64,000 bases of DNA from Tsuneonella flava (GTDB lineage Bacteria > Pseudomonadota > Alphaproteobacteria > Sphingomonadales > Sphingomonadaceae), in contig NZ_PHSO01000007.1 of the NCBI RefSeq assembly GCF_002870965.1, positions 239,901 to 303,900 of the forward strand, read 5' to 3'. Positions 9,158 through 18,959 of this stretch are shown in pieces (the stretch's first letter is position 1; each line of letters begins with the position of its first letter). The notes beneath the pieces were generated by a model. That model had not been told where the DNA came from, did not search any database, and was given only the letters and a program-made list of their open reading frames with translations. The position numbers were made by a program, and so were the translations under genes.

Positions 9158-11725
9158 CTACTCTTCCGCTTTCGCTTTCTTAGCAGGTGCCTTCTTCTTG
9201 GCCGGTGCCTTCTTTTTCGCAGGCGCTTTCTTCTTCGCGGCCTTCTTCTTGGTAGTCCCCTTTGCCGCGCGGGCATCGATCAGTTCGATGGCCTGCGCTT
9301 CGGTGACGTCCTCCGGCTTCACATCTTTGGGGATGGTCGCGTTGGTCGTGCCATCGGTGACATAGGGGCCATAGCGTCCCGGCATCACCTTGATTTCCCC
9401 GCCGCTGGTGGGGTGGGTGCCGAGCGTCTTGATCGGCTCCGCCTTGGCGCGCGTGCCGCCCTTGCGGTTGGCTGCTTCGGCCAGCAGCGTCACCGCCGCA
9501 TTCATGCCCGTATCGAACACGTCGCGCGTGCCCGACAGCTTGGCATATTTGCCATCGTGGCGCAGGTATGGCCCGTAACGCCCGATATTCGCTTCGATAT
9601 CCTTGCCCGTTTCGGGATGCTGCCCGACGATGCGCGGCAATTCCAGCAGCTTGATCGCCCATTCCAGATCGAAATCGGGCAAGTCCTTGGGGATGGAAGA
9701 GCGCTTGGCCTCCTTGCCCTCGCCCATCTGGATATAGGGGCCGAACCGACCGGTCTTGCGGTGGATTTCCTCGCCCGTTTCAGGGTGCTTGCCGAGGATA
9801 CCGTCTTCCTCGCCACTGTCGCCATCGCCGCCCGGCTGCGCGAAGCGGCGAGTGAACTTGCATTCGGGATAGTTGGCGCAGGCGACGAACGCGCCATAGC
9901 GCCCGCCACGCAGAGCCAGCCGCCCCCCATCGCGCCCTTCCTGTTCGCATAGCGGGCAGGTGCGCGGGTCTTTCCCGTCGCCGCGGGGGGGAAACAGATA
10001 GTCGGAGAGATATTCGTCGAGCACTTCGGTCACTTCCGAAGGCTTACGCTCCATCACTTCATCGGTTTTCGGTTTGAAATCGCGCCAGAACCCCTCCAGC
10101 AGCGTCTTCCATTCCTCACGTCCGCCGGACACCTCATCCAGCTCGTCTTCCATCCCGGCGGTAAAGTCGTAGGCGACGTAGCGTTCGAAGAATCGCTCGA
10201 GGAATGCCGTCAACAACCGGCCCGATTCCTCTGCAAAGAAACGGTTTTTCTCCATCCGAACGTAATCGCGATCACGCAGCGTCTGAATGGTGGAGGCATA
10301 TGTCGAAGGGCGCCCGATGCCCAGTTCTTCAAGGCGCTTGACCAGACTCGCTTCGGAAAAGCGCGGCGGTGGTTGCGTGAAGTGCTGCGTGGCATCGACG
10401 CCGTTCTTGTGCGGCACATCGCCCTGCCGCATCATCGGCAGCAGGCCATCGTCGTCATCTTCGGACTTCTGATCGCGCCCTTCCTCGTAAACCGCCAAAA
10501 AGCCGGGGAATTTCACCACCTGCCCGGTCGCGCGCAGTTCGTGACGCCCGGTGCCGTCACGCATCGTCACGGTCGTGCGTTCGAGATTGGCCGCCGCCAT
10601 CTGGCTGGCCATCGCGCGTTTGAAGATCAGATCGTACAGCTTGCCTTCGTCCCCCGAACCAGCGCGGTCGCGGCTGAAATCGGTGGGACGAATTGCCTCG
10701 TGCGCTTCCTGCGCGTTCTTGGCCTTGGTCTGATAGATACGCGGTTTTTCAGGCAGATAGTGCCCGGAATAACGATCGCTTATCGCTTTGCGTGCGGCAG
10801 AAATGGCGCTGCCATCCATCTGCACACCATCGGTACGCATATAAGTGATCGCACCCGCTTCGTAGAGCGACTGGGCGCAGCGCATCGTGTGGCTGGCGGA
10901 AAAGCCCAGCTTGCGGGCAGCTTCCTGCTGAAGCGTCGAGGTGGTGAACGGCGGTGCCGGATTGCGCTTGAGCGGCTTCGTCTCGACATCCTCAACCGTG
11001 AAACGGCCTTCTTCGACCGCTTTCTGCGCGGCTCTGGCAGTACCTTCCTCACCAATGCTCAGGCGGTCGAGCTTCTTGCCGTCGAACGCCACCAACCGCG
11101 CATCGAACGCAGTTCCATCGTGCTGCATATGCGCGACGACCGACCAGTACTCCTGCGGCACGAACGCTTCGATTTCGCGCTCGCGCTCTACGATCAGGCG
11201 CAGCGCCACCGATTGCACACGCCCCGCGCTCTTGGCACCGGGCAGCTTGCGCCACAGCACCGGGCTGAGCGTGAAGCCGAACAGGTAATCGAGCGCGCGA
11301 CGGGCGAGATAGGCGTCGATCAGATCCTGATCGAGCGCGCGCGGTTTCTCCATCGCCCCGGTCACTGCCGCCTTGGTAATCGCGTTGAACGTGACCCGTT
11401 CGACATCGGCGGGCAATGCCTTGCGCTTCTTCAGCAGGTCCATCACGTGCCAGCTGATCGCCTCCCCCTCGCGATCGGGGTCGGTCGCGAGGATCAGGCG
11501 GTCGGCCTGCTTTGCCGCATCGGCAATGGCCTTCACCTGATCGCGGTTGCGCTTGTCGGCATAGACTTCCCAGTCCATCGCGAACTCTTCATCCGGCCGC
11601 ACGCTGCCATCTTTGGGCGGCAGATCGCGGACGTGGCCGTATGAGGCGAGAACCTTGTAGTCCTTGCCGAGGTATTTCTCGATGGTTTTCGCCTTGGCCG
11701 GCGATTCGACGATAACGAGTTGCAT
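9158..11725 (-). CDS. topA: DNA topoisomerase I
   Basis: Type IA topoisomerase relaxing negative supercoils. 855 aa. The Toprim domain starts at once (LVIVESPAKAKTIEKYLG) with the acidic triad TDPDREGE at residues 81-88; the catalytic tyrosine is Tyr295 in GAITYMRTDG. A four-cysteine zinc motif begins CPLCEQ and ends ACANYPEC near residue 600, followed by three topoisomerase C-terminal repeats, each with an xGRYGPYv-type core. The last 30 residues are almost entirely Lys/Ala/Pro in repeats of KKKAPA, a probable DNA-binding tail. Start ATG 11725. Confidence 0.97.
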   Translation of the reverse strand: MQLVIVESPAKAKTIEKYLGKDYKVLASYGHVRDLPPKDGSVRPDEEFAMDWEVYADKRNRDQVKAIADAAKQADRLILATDPDREGEAISWHVMDLLKKRKALPADVERVTFNAITKAAVTGAMEKPRALDQDLIDAYLARRALDYLFGFTLSPVLWRKLPGAKSAGRVQSVALRLIVEREREIEAFVPQEYWSVVAHMQHDGTAFDARLVAFDGKKLDRLSIGEEGTARAAQKAVEEGRFTVEDVETKPLKRNPAPPFTTSTLQQEAARKLGFSASHTMRCAQSLYEAGAITYMRTDGVQMDGSAISAARKAISDRYSGHYLPEKPRIYQTKAKNAQEAHEAIRPTDFSRDRAGSGDEGKLYDLIFKRAMASQMAAANLERTTVTMRDGTGRHELRATGQVVKFPGFLAVYEEGRDQKSEDDDDGLLPMMRQGDVPHKNGVDATQHFTQPPPRFSEASLVKRLEELGIGRPSTYASTIQTLRDRDYVRMEKNRFFAEESGRLLTAFLERFFERYVAYDFTAGMEDELDEVSGGREEWKTLLEGFWRDFKPKTDEVMERKPSEVTEVLDEYLSDYLFPPRGDGKDPRTCPLCEQEGRDGGRLALRGGRYGAFVACANYPECKFTRRFAQPGGDGDSGEEDGILGKHPETGEEIHRKTGRFGPYIQMGEGKEAKRSSIPKDLPDFDLEWAIKLLELPRIVGQHPETGKDIEANIGRYGPYLRHDGKYAKLSGTRDVFDTGMNAAVTLLAEAANRKGGTRAKAEPIKTLGTHPTSGGEIKVMPGRYGPYVTDGTTNATIPKDVKPEDVTEAQAIELIDARAAKGTTKKKAAKKKAPAKKKAPAKKKAPAKKAKAEE

Positions 11726-11810
11726 AGGGAAAGCAGTCGGTCCTTACGTGTGTACGTGTATGTACGCGCGAGGGTGGCGGCAGTTTTCGCTGTTCGTCAA
11801 GCGGGTTGCA

Positions 11811-12533
11811 TCAGGTAAAGACATCGCTGACTTCCTTGCTGCGGTCGCTGACCAGCAGATACACCGAAACGCCCAGTGCAGTCGTTAGCACCGAGGCAAG
11901 TGGTTCGACGAACTTCGTAATCATCTCGACACCTCGATCCATACCGGTCTGACCGAAGATGCCAGCAAAGAAAGCTATCACGACGGCATAGCCAATCATC
12001 AACAAGACTCCGGCAAAAAAGATCGGCCAACTGTGCCCTCGTGTAGCTTCCCAGCTTGCGCGCAGGCTATCGATCGGGCCTTCGTTCGAACCCACCAAGA
12101 AACCGCTGGATGCGATCCAGCGTACTGCGATGATAATGCCAGGCACGATGAAAAGAAGAAATCCCAGCACCGTTCCGATCGTCGAAACAATGCTCATCCC
12201 GATATAGGCCCAGAAACGGTTGCGAGAATCGACGGCAGCACCTCGCTCCAGCAGGAACGTCTTTACAAGCAGATATCCGCCGATGACCGATGCAATCCAG
12301 GCGGCAAACTGCAACAGAGCAGACACAATCCCATCATCGGCGGAATAGATGAAACCACTTCGGAAACCGAAGAACACATCCGTTTCCGCCCCATTCAAAT
12401 CAGTGAGCACCCCCGCGGCCCCCAGCGCCCCGACGACCACGACATATATCGCAGCCGCCCTGACGCCTGCCGACAGTGTTTCCATCGTTTGGCTGAGAAT
12501 ATCGGCAAAACCGATTTGTCTATCTACGCTCAT
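11811..12533 (-). CDS. Multi-pass membrane protein of unknown function
   Basis: 240-residue protein with about five or six hydrophobic segments, several Gly/Ala-rich (VVVVGALGAAGVLT, FLLFIVPGIIIAVRW, VLLMIGYAVVIAFFAGIF). The R-W-x3-x-x-L-V pattern after the VPGII segment recalls the YciC/glycerophosphodiesterase membrane-domain family, but I cannot assign a function. The ATG at 12533 is preferred because a GGGGG lies 5-6 bases upstream; an in-frame ATG at 12551 directly abuts the dprA stop but has no ribosome-binding site. It follows dprA with almost no gap, so it is probably co-transcribed with plsY-dprA. Confidence 0.65.
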   Translation of the reverse strand: MSVDRQIGFADILSQTMETLSAGVRAAAIYVVVVGALGAAGVLTDLNGAETDVFFGFRSGFIYSADDGIVSALLQFAAWIASVIGGYLLVKTFLLERGAAVDSRNRFWAYIGMSIVSTIGTVLGFLLFIVPGIIIAVRWIASSGFLVGSNEGPIDSLRASWEATRGHSWPIFFAGVLLMIGYAVVIAFFAGIFGQTGMDRGVEMITKFVEPLASVLTTALGVSVYLLVSDRSKEVSDVFT

Positions 12534-12551
12534 CAATACCCCCGTTTCCAT

Positions 12552-13655
12552 TCAGTCACTAATCGATACCCGCCCGCCTGCATGTCGCTCCAGCCGACCG
12601 GCGATTTCCAGTTCCAGCAATGCAAGCTGCACCGCCGCGCCGCTTTCCCCTGTTTGGCGGATCAATTCGTCCACCGCTACCGGTGCGCTGGTGAGCAGCG
12701 TGACAATATCCGCCGGTTCTGCGACCGCCAAATCGTCGCTATCGTCGAAGCGAAACACAGTAGCGGTATCGCGGAAAGAGGAATGCGGCAGACCATCGAA
12801 TCCGCTCAACAGCTCGATCACATCGTCCGGCGATTGCACCAGCACCGCACCGTCGCGGATCAGCCGATTGCACCCCTGACTGCGCGCATCGAGCGGGCTG
12901 CCGGGGATCGCCATCACTTCGCGCCCGGCCTCGCCCGCCAGACGCGCCGTGATGAGACTGCCCGACTTGGGCGCCGCCTCCACCACCAGCGTACCGGCGG
13001 CGAGCCCGGCGATGATGCGATTGCGGCTGGGAAAATGGCTGCCGCGCGGCTCTGTCCCCGGCGGCTGTTCGGCCAGCAGCAGGCCATCGCTGGCGATCCG
13101 TTCCTGCAAGTCGCTATGCTGTGGCGGGTAAGCGATATCGATCCCACTGGCGATCACACCAATGGTCGCGGGGAAAGCCCCTTCATGTGCAGCCCCGTCG
13201 ATCCCCCGCGCCAGACCCGATACGATCACAAACCCGCTTTCGGCCAGCGCAGCGGCGAACTCGCGCGCCAGTTTGACCGCAGCGGCAGAGGCGTTGCGCG
13301 CACCGACCATCGCAACGCACGGGCGCGACGCTAGCGACACATCGCCCCGACAGGTCAGGATTGGTGGCGCACCCGGCGTTTCGGCCAGCAGTGCGGGATA
13401 CCCCGACTGATCGTGAAACAGATACCGCGCCCCTGCCTTGCGGACAGCGGCGACTTCATCCGCGATCCGTTCGGCCGATACCGCCTGATAAGCACGCCCG
13501 CCGCGCGTACCCAGTTCGGGCAAAGCCGCCACCGCCGCTTCGCCAGAGCCATAGCGGCGCAGCAACTGTGCGTAACTGACCGGGCCGATATTGGGGGATC
13601 GCAGCAGGCGGATACGGGCAAATGCCTCCGCCTGCGACAGCGCGCTGTCGCTCAC
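12552..13655 (-). CDS. dprA: DNA-processing protein DprA
   Basis: Single-strand DNA-binding RecA loader for natural transformation. 367 aa from GTG 13655, which overlaps the plsY stop (GTGA). The Rossmann-type DprA core carries SGLARGIDGAAHEGA, then GSHFPSRNRIIAGLA and SGSLITARLAGEAGREV, all family hallmarks. The C-terminal 70 residues (VTLLTSAPVAVDELIRQTG onward) form the DprA winged-helix. An open reading frame extends further upstream through plsY in another frame but has no start signal and is spurious. Other competence genes are not in this window. Confidence 0.94.
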   Translation of the reverse strand: MSDSALSQAEAFARIRLLRSPNIGPVSYAQLLRRYGSGEAAVAALPELGTRGGRAYQAVSAERIADEVAAVRKAGARYLFHDQSGYPALLAETPGAPPILTCRGDVSLASRPCVAMVGARNASAAAVKLAREFAAALAESGFVIVSGLARGIDGAAHEGAFPATIGVIASGIDIAYPPQHSDLQERIASDGLLLAEQPPGTEPRGSHFPSRNRIIAGLAAGTLVVEAAPKSGSLITARLAGEAGREVMAIPGSPLDARSQGCNRLIRDGAVLVQSPDDVIELLSGFDGLPHSSFRDTATVFRFDDSDDLAVAEPADIVTLLTSAPVAVDELIRQTGESGAAVQLALLELEIAGRLERHAGGRVSISD

Positions 13656-14239
13656 TTTTTGCTGCCGACTTTCGGTTCTTCGCCGCGCATCAGGCGGGCG
13701 ATATTGGCGCGGTGCAGCCACAGGACAACCACAGCGATCAGCGCCAGCGGCACCACGTATTGCGGATATCCGAGCAACGCCGCGGCAATCACAGCGGCGA
13801 CCACCGCGCTCATCCCGGCGACAGAGCTGATCCGTAGCACACCGAGCATGCCCAGCCAGACCAGCGCATAGGCCAGCCCGATGGGCCAGCCCAGCCCGAA
13901 GCTGACACCCGCATTGGTGGCCACGCCCTTGCCGCCCCTGAAGCCCAGCCAGACGGGAAAACAGTGCCCCAGCACCGCCGCCACCGCCGCAACGCCTTCG
14001 CTGCCGGGCCATATCGCCTTGGCGATCAAAACAGGCGCCAGCCCCTTGGCCAGATCCATCAATAGTGTCGCAGCGGCCACGCCTTTATTGCCGGTCCGCA
14101 GGACATTGGTTGCGCCGATATTGCCGCTGCCGATATTCCGCACATCGCCCAGCCCGGCCATCCGCGCCAGCAACAGGCCGAACGGGATCGAACCCAGCAC
14201 ATAGCCCAGCACCGCCGCGTAGATCGTTTCGATAGTCAT
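13652..14239 (-). CDS. plsY: Acyl-phosphate glycerol-3-phosphate acyltransferase
   Basis: Inner-membrane enzyme transferring acyl from acyl-phosphate to glycerol-3-phosphate, the first step of phospholipid synthesis. 195 aa with five membrane segments. Family motifs: GSIPFG near residue 17, GSGNIGATN near residue 38, and GFRGGKGVAT in the middle. The ATG at 14239 is preceded by AGGGGG. It leads the plsY-dprA unit, overlapping dprA by four bases. plsC, the next acyltransferase of the pathway, lies at 47.2 kb. Confidence 0.96.
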   Translation of the reverse strand: MTIETIYAAVLGYVLGSIPFGLLLARMAGLGDVRNIGSGNIGATNVLRTGNKGVAAATLLMDLAKGLAPVLIAKAIWPGSEGVAAVAAVLGHCFPVWLGFRGGKGVATNAGVSFGLGWPIGLAYALVWLGMLGVLRISSVAGMSAVVAAVIAAALLGYPQYVVPLALIAVVVLWLHRANIARLMRGEEPKVGSKK

Positions 14240-14389
14240 ATCTGCCCCCTGGCCGTGCCCCTTATGTGTCGCCCCGCGCTTGTGGTCGACGCACAGTGTA
14301 CTTAAACGCTCAATCGCTCGCCACAACAGGGATTGTCGCTTCGCACAGGTTCGCAAGCAGCAAGTCTCGCTGATACGGAGTTTCTTTTC

Positions 14390-15184
14390 TTGATCGTCGA
14401 TCCCGCCGCCCCGATCCTGCTGTTCGATTCCGGTGTCGGCGGGCTGACTGTGCTGGCTGAACTGCGGAAGGTTCTGCCGCAGGCCCCGGTGATCTATGCC
14501 GCCGATACGGCTGGCCTGCCCTATGGCGAGAAGACAGAAGCGCAGATTGCCGCGCGGGTGGCGGGTCTGCTTGGGCGGATGAGCGAGCGGTATCGCCCAC
14601 GCCTTGCTACTATCGCCTGCAACACCGCCAGCACGATTGCGCTGGGTATGGTGCGCGAAGTGCTCAACATTCCCATCGTCGGCACGGTCCCAGCGATCAA
14701 GCCCGCCGCCGCGATGACGCGCAGCGGAACGATCGGCCTGCTCGGCACGCATGCCACCATCCGACAAGGGTACGTCGACCGACTCGAAGCGGAATTTGCC
14801 GCCGACAAGCGGCTGCTGCGCTTCGGCGCGCCGGGGCTGGTGGCCGCAGCGGAGGCAAAATTGCGCGGTCAGGCGGTCGATCCGGGTGCCATTTCCGAGG
14901 CAGTCAGCGGCCTTCGCAGCCAACCCGGCGGGGCAGAGATCGACACCGTGGTGCTCGCCTGCACCCATTTCCCGCTGCTGACGGAAGAACTGGCGGCAGC
15001 ATTCGGGCCGCAGGTGCGCTTTATCGACGGGGCTGCCGGAATTGCCCGCCGCATCGCCAGCCTCACGCAAGGGCAGGATTTTAGCCGCGACACCGCCGAT
15101 CACGCGGTATTCACTGCCGCGCCCGACCCTGCACTGGCCCCTGCTCTGTCCCGTTACGGAATAGAAAACGCCGCCCTGTTCTAA
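14390..15184 (+). CDS. murI: Glutamate racemase
   Basis: Provides D-glutamate for peptidoglycan. 264 aa. Cofactor-independent racemase with the two catalytic cysteines in IACNTAST and VVLACTHFPLL, and the N-terminal FDSGVGGLTVL signature. The start is taken as TTG 14390 because GGAG at 14377-14380 lies nine bases upstream and the family's FDSG motif then falls near residue 12; an earlier in-frame TTG (14333) lacks a ribosome-binding site. It is divergent from plsY. Confidence 0.94.
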   Translation: MIVDPAAPILLFDSGVGGLTVLAELRKVLPQAPVIYAADTAGLPYGEKTEAQIAARVAGLLGRMSERYRPRLATIACNTASTIALGMVREVLNIPIVGTVPAIKPAAAMTRSGTIGLLGTHATIRQGYVDRLEAEFAADKRLLRFGAPGLVAAAEAKLRGQAVDPGAISEAVSGLRSQPGGAEIDTVVLACTHFPLLTEELAAAFGPQVRFIDGAAGIARRIASLTQGQDFSRDTADHAVFTAAPDPALAPALSRYGIENAALF

Positions 15185-15305
15185 TCGCGAACGGTTCGCA
15201 AAGATCGCTGTGGCATAATCGCGCCAAGAAGCGTAACCGGCTGATCGCATTCGGCCGGTGACGGGACCGGCGCAGGCTTGGACAGTGTCAGTGACTATCG
15301 GGCAA

Positions 15306-16526
15306 GTGAATTACAATCAGATCTTCGATCAGGCGATCGACCGCCTCCATTCCGAAGGTCGTTACCGCGTTTTCATCGACATCCTGCGAAACAAGGGTGC
15401 ATTTCCCAATGCGCGCTGTTTCCACGGACATAACGGGCCGAAACCGGTAACCGTCTGGTGTTCCAACGACTATCTCGCGATGGGTCAGCATCCCAAAGTG
15501 ATCGCCGCGATGGAAGAGGCACTGCACGACGTCGGCGCCGGATCGGGCGGCACCCGCAATATCGGCGGCAACACCCATTACCACGTCGATCTGGAAAACG
15601 AGCTGGCCGACCTGCACGGCAAGGAAGCCGCCCTGCTCTTCACCAGCGGCTATGTCTCCAACGATGCAACGCTGTCCACGCTGGCCAAGCTGTTGCCGGG
15701 CTGCGTAATTTTTTCCGACGAACTCAATCACGCCAGCATGATCGCGGGCATTCGCAATTCGGGCTGTGAAAAGCGCGTGTGGCGGCACAACGATGTCGCC
15801 CATCTGGAAGAATTGCTGGCCGCGGAAGATCCCGAAACGCCCAAGCTGATCGCGTTCGAAAGCGTCTATTCGATGGATGCCGATATCGCGCCAGTTCACG
15901 CGATCTGCGATCTGGCGGACAAGTACAACGCGCTGACCTATATCGACGAAGTGCACGCCGTGGGCATGTATGGCGAACGTGGCGGCGGGATCACCGAACG
16001 TGACGAAGCCGCTCACCGGATCGATATTATCGAAGGCACGCTGGGCAAGGCGTTCGGCGTTATGGGCGGCTATATCGCGGCGGATCGCAAGATCATCGAC
16101 GTGATCCGTTCCTATGCGCCGGGCTTTATCTTCACCACTTCGCTCAGCCCTGTGCTGGTGGCCGGGGTGCTGGCATCGGTGCGCCACCTCAAATCGTCGA
16201 GCGCGGAGCGTGACGGGCAGCAGGCAGCGGCGCAGCGGCTGAAAGACCTGATGCGCGAATCCGGGCTGCCTGTGATGGACAGCACCACGCATATCGTGCC
16301 GCTGATGGTAGGCGATCCGGTGAAGGCCAAACGGATCAGCGACATCCTGCTGGCGGAATATGGCGTCTATGTTCAGCCGATCAATTTCCCTACCGTACCG
16401 CGCGGGACAGAGCGTTTGCGCTTCACCCCCGGCCCGGCTCACTCGGAAGAGATGATGCGCGAACTGGTGTCTGCGCTGGTGGAAATCTGGGATCGGCTCG
16501 ACATGGAACTGCGCGAAGCTGCCTGA
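15306..16526 (+). CDS. hemA: 5-aminolevulinate synthase (C4 pathway)
   Basis: PLP enzyme condensing glycine and succinyl-CoA, the first step of haem (and, where present, bacteriochlorophyll) synthesis in alphaproteobacteria. 406 aa. Seen: the [21 protein letters not shown]-terminus, [30 protein letters not shown], and the PLP lysine in [13 protein letters not shown] chose GTG 15306 because family members begin at NYNQ; in-frame GTG codons at 15258, 15285 and 15291 are possible but would add residues not expected in the family. None has a strong Shine-Dalgarno. Confidence 0.95.
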   Translation: MNYNQIFDQAIDRLHSEGRYRVFIDILRNKGAFPNARCFHGHNGPKPVTVWCSNDYLAMGQHPKVIAAMEEALHDVGAGSGGTRNIGGNTHYHVDLENELADLHGKEAALLFTSGYVSNDATLSTLAKLLPGCVIFSDELNHASMIAGIRNSGCEKRVWRHNDVAHLEELLAAEDPETPKLIAFESVYSMDADIAPVHAICDLADKYNALTYIDEVHAVGMYGERGGGITERDEAAHRIDIIEGTLGKAFGVMGGYIAADRKIIDVIRSYAPGFIFTTSLSPVLVAGVLASVRHLKSSSAERDGQQAAAQRLKDLMRESGLPVMDSTTHIVPLMVGDPVKAKRISDILLAEYGVYVQPINFPTVPRGTERLRFTPGPAHSEEMMRELVSALVEIWDRLDMELREAA

Positions 16527-16582
16527 AATGGCAGCCTATAAATCGACAGCTATCGACGACGATTTAGGCAGATATAAACCAT

Positions 16583-16624
16583 TATAATGCACTGAATTCC
16601 AGGCGTTTCCGGAATGTCCCGGAA
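16583..16624 (+). promoter_or_regulatory. TATAAT and inverted repeat before the PAS-GGDEF-EAL-PilZ gene
   Basis: A perfect TATAAT at 16583-16588 lies 61 bp before the GTG start, without a good -35 at the usual distance. An inverted repeat TTCCGG-N6-CCGGAA follows at 16607-16624, between the presumed transcription start and the gene: a possible operator or leader hairpin. Low confidence. Confidence 0.3.
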
Positions 16625-16648
16625 CGACAGGCTGGATATTCGGAAACC

Positions 16649-18841
16649 GTGCGAAAGCTGCTGAAGGGATTTTCCGGGGCGCAACCCCTTGTCGATGACC
16701 GTCCGGTTACCGCCGATGGCCTGCGCCTCGCTGTGCTCGACGATTTTGAACAGACCGACATCGCGTGGATCTGGTCTTCGGATAGCGATAACGCCCTCAG
16801 CTATCTCTCGCCCGGCGCAGCGGACAAGCTGGGCATCCCGTTGCCCTCGCTGCTGGGTCAGCCGCTGACGGCGTTATTCGAAACCGACCCGCAAGACCCG
16901 GACGACCGTGCGGGCCGTCCGCTCGGCTTCCAGCTCAATGCCCGCAACAAGCTGTCAGCCTTCGTCGTGCGCTGCGCTCTGCCTCAGGCGAAAGAAACAT
17001 CCCGCACCGTATGGCTCTCGCTTTCGGCCCAGCCCAGGATCGACGCAGAGGGCAATTTCCACGGCTATCGCGGGATGGCGACCGACGTGTCGGTGGAATA
17101 CCAGCGCAAGATAGAAGACACGCGTCTGGCGGAATTCGATTCCCTGACCGGCCTGTACAATCGCCACCGGATGACACGGCGGCTCGACAGCGTTCTGGCA
17201 GCATACAAAGCAGCAAAGCGCAGTTGTGCGCTGATAATGCTCGATCTCGACCGGTTCAAACAGGTCAACGACACAATGGGCCACCCTGCGGGCGACGCTT
17301 TGTTGCAGGAAGTCGCGGCACGGCTGCACAGTGCGATCGGAAATCGGGGCGAGATCGGTCGACTGGGTGGCGATGAGTTCCAGATTATCCTGCCCGATCT
17401 GGACGATCGGGGTAAGCTGGGCGAGCTGGCGGACAAGATCATCCAGATCGTTTCGCAGCCTTATACCATCGACGACAAGCGCGCGATCATTGGAACATCG
17501 GTCGGCATCGCCATCGCCCCTTATGACGGGCTTGAAACCGAAGAGCTGGTTCGTGCATCGGATCTGGCGCTCTATGCTGCCAAGAATGGCGGACGCGGGC
17601 AGTTCCGGTTCTACTCCGCCGATTTGCACGACGAGGAACAGGAACGACAGCTCTTGCTCGACGATCTGCGCGAGGCGCTCGACGCGGACGAATTGCAACT
17701 GCACTATCAGCCTGTCGTACGGATCGCAGACAGCCATGTAGTCGGCATGGAAGCGCTGATGCGCTGGGAACACGAGGAACGCGGCTGGGTCAGCCCGGCA
17801 ACGTTCATTCCCGTGGCAGAGGAGACAAGCCTGATTTCATCGTTGGGCGAATGGGCGCTGCATCAGGCCTGCCGCGACGCGATGGAGTGGCCCGAGACGG
17901 TGCGCGTCGCAGTAAACGTCTCGCCCCGCCAGTTCGTCGCCAACGGCTTCGTTGAGCAGGTTGCCGGTGCCATCGCCGCCAGCGGGATCGCACCGGATCG
18001 GCTGGAGCTGGAACTGACCGAAAGCGTTTTCATGGGCGACAACGACGCAACCGAAGCCACTTTCAACCAGTTGAAAGAAATCGGAGTGCGTCTGGCGCTC
18101 GACGATTTCGGAACCGGCTATTCCTCGCTCAGCTACCTGCGCTCTGCCCCGTTCGACAAGCTCAAGGTCGATAAGAGCTTCGTCGATTCGTGCACGATGA
18201 ACGATCAGAACAGCGCCAAGATCATCACGGCGATCATCGGCCTGTCGAAAGCGCTGGGTATGGAAACCACTGTCGAAGGGGTAGAGGCGTTCGATCAGCT
18301 CAATGTGGTGAAACAGAAAGGCGCCACGCTGGTTCAGGGCTGGCTCTATGCCAGGGCGATGCCGCAGGCGGTTGTGCTGGATCATATCAATTCGGGCGAA
18401 TTCAGGATCGAACCGAGCGGGCCGGACAAGCACCGCCCGGATCGGCGCGCAATGTTCCGCCGGATCGGTCTGATCCATGAAGACTATCGCTACGAAGCGG
18501 TCATCCGCGACTTGTCCGCGACGGGTGCCTTCATCGAAGGACTGGTCGGTGTGCCCGTCGGCACCCCTCTGGTGCTCGATCTCGGTGCCGGGCAACTGGT
18601 GGTTTGCGAAGTAGCGCGGTCCGAAGGGGCGCAGATCGGGGTGGAATTCGAAACCCCGCTGGTCAACGATGGTGCCGGTGGCTTGTGTACTCGGCACCGC
18701 GCCAGCCCCTACGCACTTGCCGCCGCCGGGATGCCGCTGGGTGCGTTGCCGCAAGGCAGCTATCCATTGGAACAGTTGCATGGGGCACCCAAAGGGCAAC
18801 CGCAGTTCATGCAGGTCCAGGTCGGCAAGACAATCTTCTGA
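16649..18841 (+). CDS. PAS-GGDEF-EAL-PilZ c-di-GMP protein
   Basis: Cytoplasmic 730-residue protein that could both make and break c-di-GMP. Order: N-terminal PAS-like sensor (about residues 25-150); GGDEF domain with GGDEF at 240-244; EAL domain starting EALMRW (368-373) with ELTES, DDFGTGYSS, VDKSF, EGVE and the final QGWLYARAMP, all consistent with an active phosphodiesterase; and a C-terminal PilZ domain from about 595 with DRRAMFRR (RxxxR) and DLSATG (DxSxxG). No RxxD inhibitory site is visible ahead of GGDEF, so product feedback may come instead through PilZ (inference). No membrane segments. GTG start. Confidence 0.92.
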   Translation: MRKLLKGFSGAQPLVDDRPVTADGLRLAVLDDFEQTDIAWIWSSDSDNALSYLSPGAADKLGIPLPSLLGQPLTALFETDPQDPDDRAGRPLGFQLNARNKLSAFVVRCALPQAKETSRTVWLSLSAQPRIDAEGNFHGYRGMATDVSVEYQRKIEDTRLAEFDSLTGLYNRHRMTRRLDSVLAAYKAAKRSCALIMLDLDRFKQVNDTMGHPAGDALLQEVAARLHSAIGNRGEIGRLGGDEFQIILPDLDDRGKLGELADKIIQIVSQPYTIDDKRAIIGTSVGIAIAPYDGLETEELVRASDLALYAAKNGGRGQFRFYSADLHDEEQERQLLLDDLREALDADELQLHYQPVVRIADSHVVGMEALMRWEHEERGWVSPATFIPVAEETSLISSLGEWALHQACRDAMEWPETVRVAVNVSPRQFVANGFVEQVAGAIAASGIAPDRLELELTESVFMGDNDATEATFNQLKEIGVRLALDDFGTGYSSLSYLRSAPFDKLKVDKSFVDSCTMNDQNSAKIITAIIGLSKALGMETTVEGVEAFDQLNVVKQKGATLVQGWLYARAMPQAVVLDHINSGEFRIEPSGPDKHRPDRRAMFRRIGLIHEDYRYEAVIRDLSATGAFIEGLVGVPVGTPLVLDLGAGQLVVCEVARSEGAQIGVEFETPLVNDGAGGLCTRHRASPYALAAAGMPLGALPQGSYPLEQLHGAPKGQPQFMQVQVGKTIF

Positions 18842-18911
18842 CCGATCGGCGCGGTCGAATGCTAATGGCGCGCGTTCGCCGCAATTCGGAGAGTGCCGGC
18901 AACCACCTGTC

Positions 18912-18940
18912 TTACCTGCACACTTTACTTGCACGTAAAG
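18912..18940 (+). promoter_or_regulatory. Repeat cluster upstream of the nitroreductase
   Basis: Two direct repeats, TTACCTGCAC (18912-18921) and TTACTTGCAC (18925-18934), differ at one base and are spaced 13 bp. The second overlaps a perfect inverted repeat CTTTAC-TTGCAC-GTAAAG (18923-18940). This sits 20 bp before the nitroreductase start and looks like a repressor/activator site; the regulator is unknown. Confidence 0.35.
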
Positions 18941-18959
18941 CGCGCTAACTGTGCGCCCC

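Noticed and set aside
9158..9270. Lys/Ala/Pro repeats at the topA end as a tandem DNA repeat of interest
   Set aside because: Basic low-complexity tails are common on alphaproteobacterial topoisomerase I; the repeat is explained by the protein.
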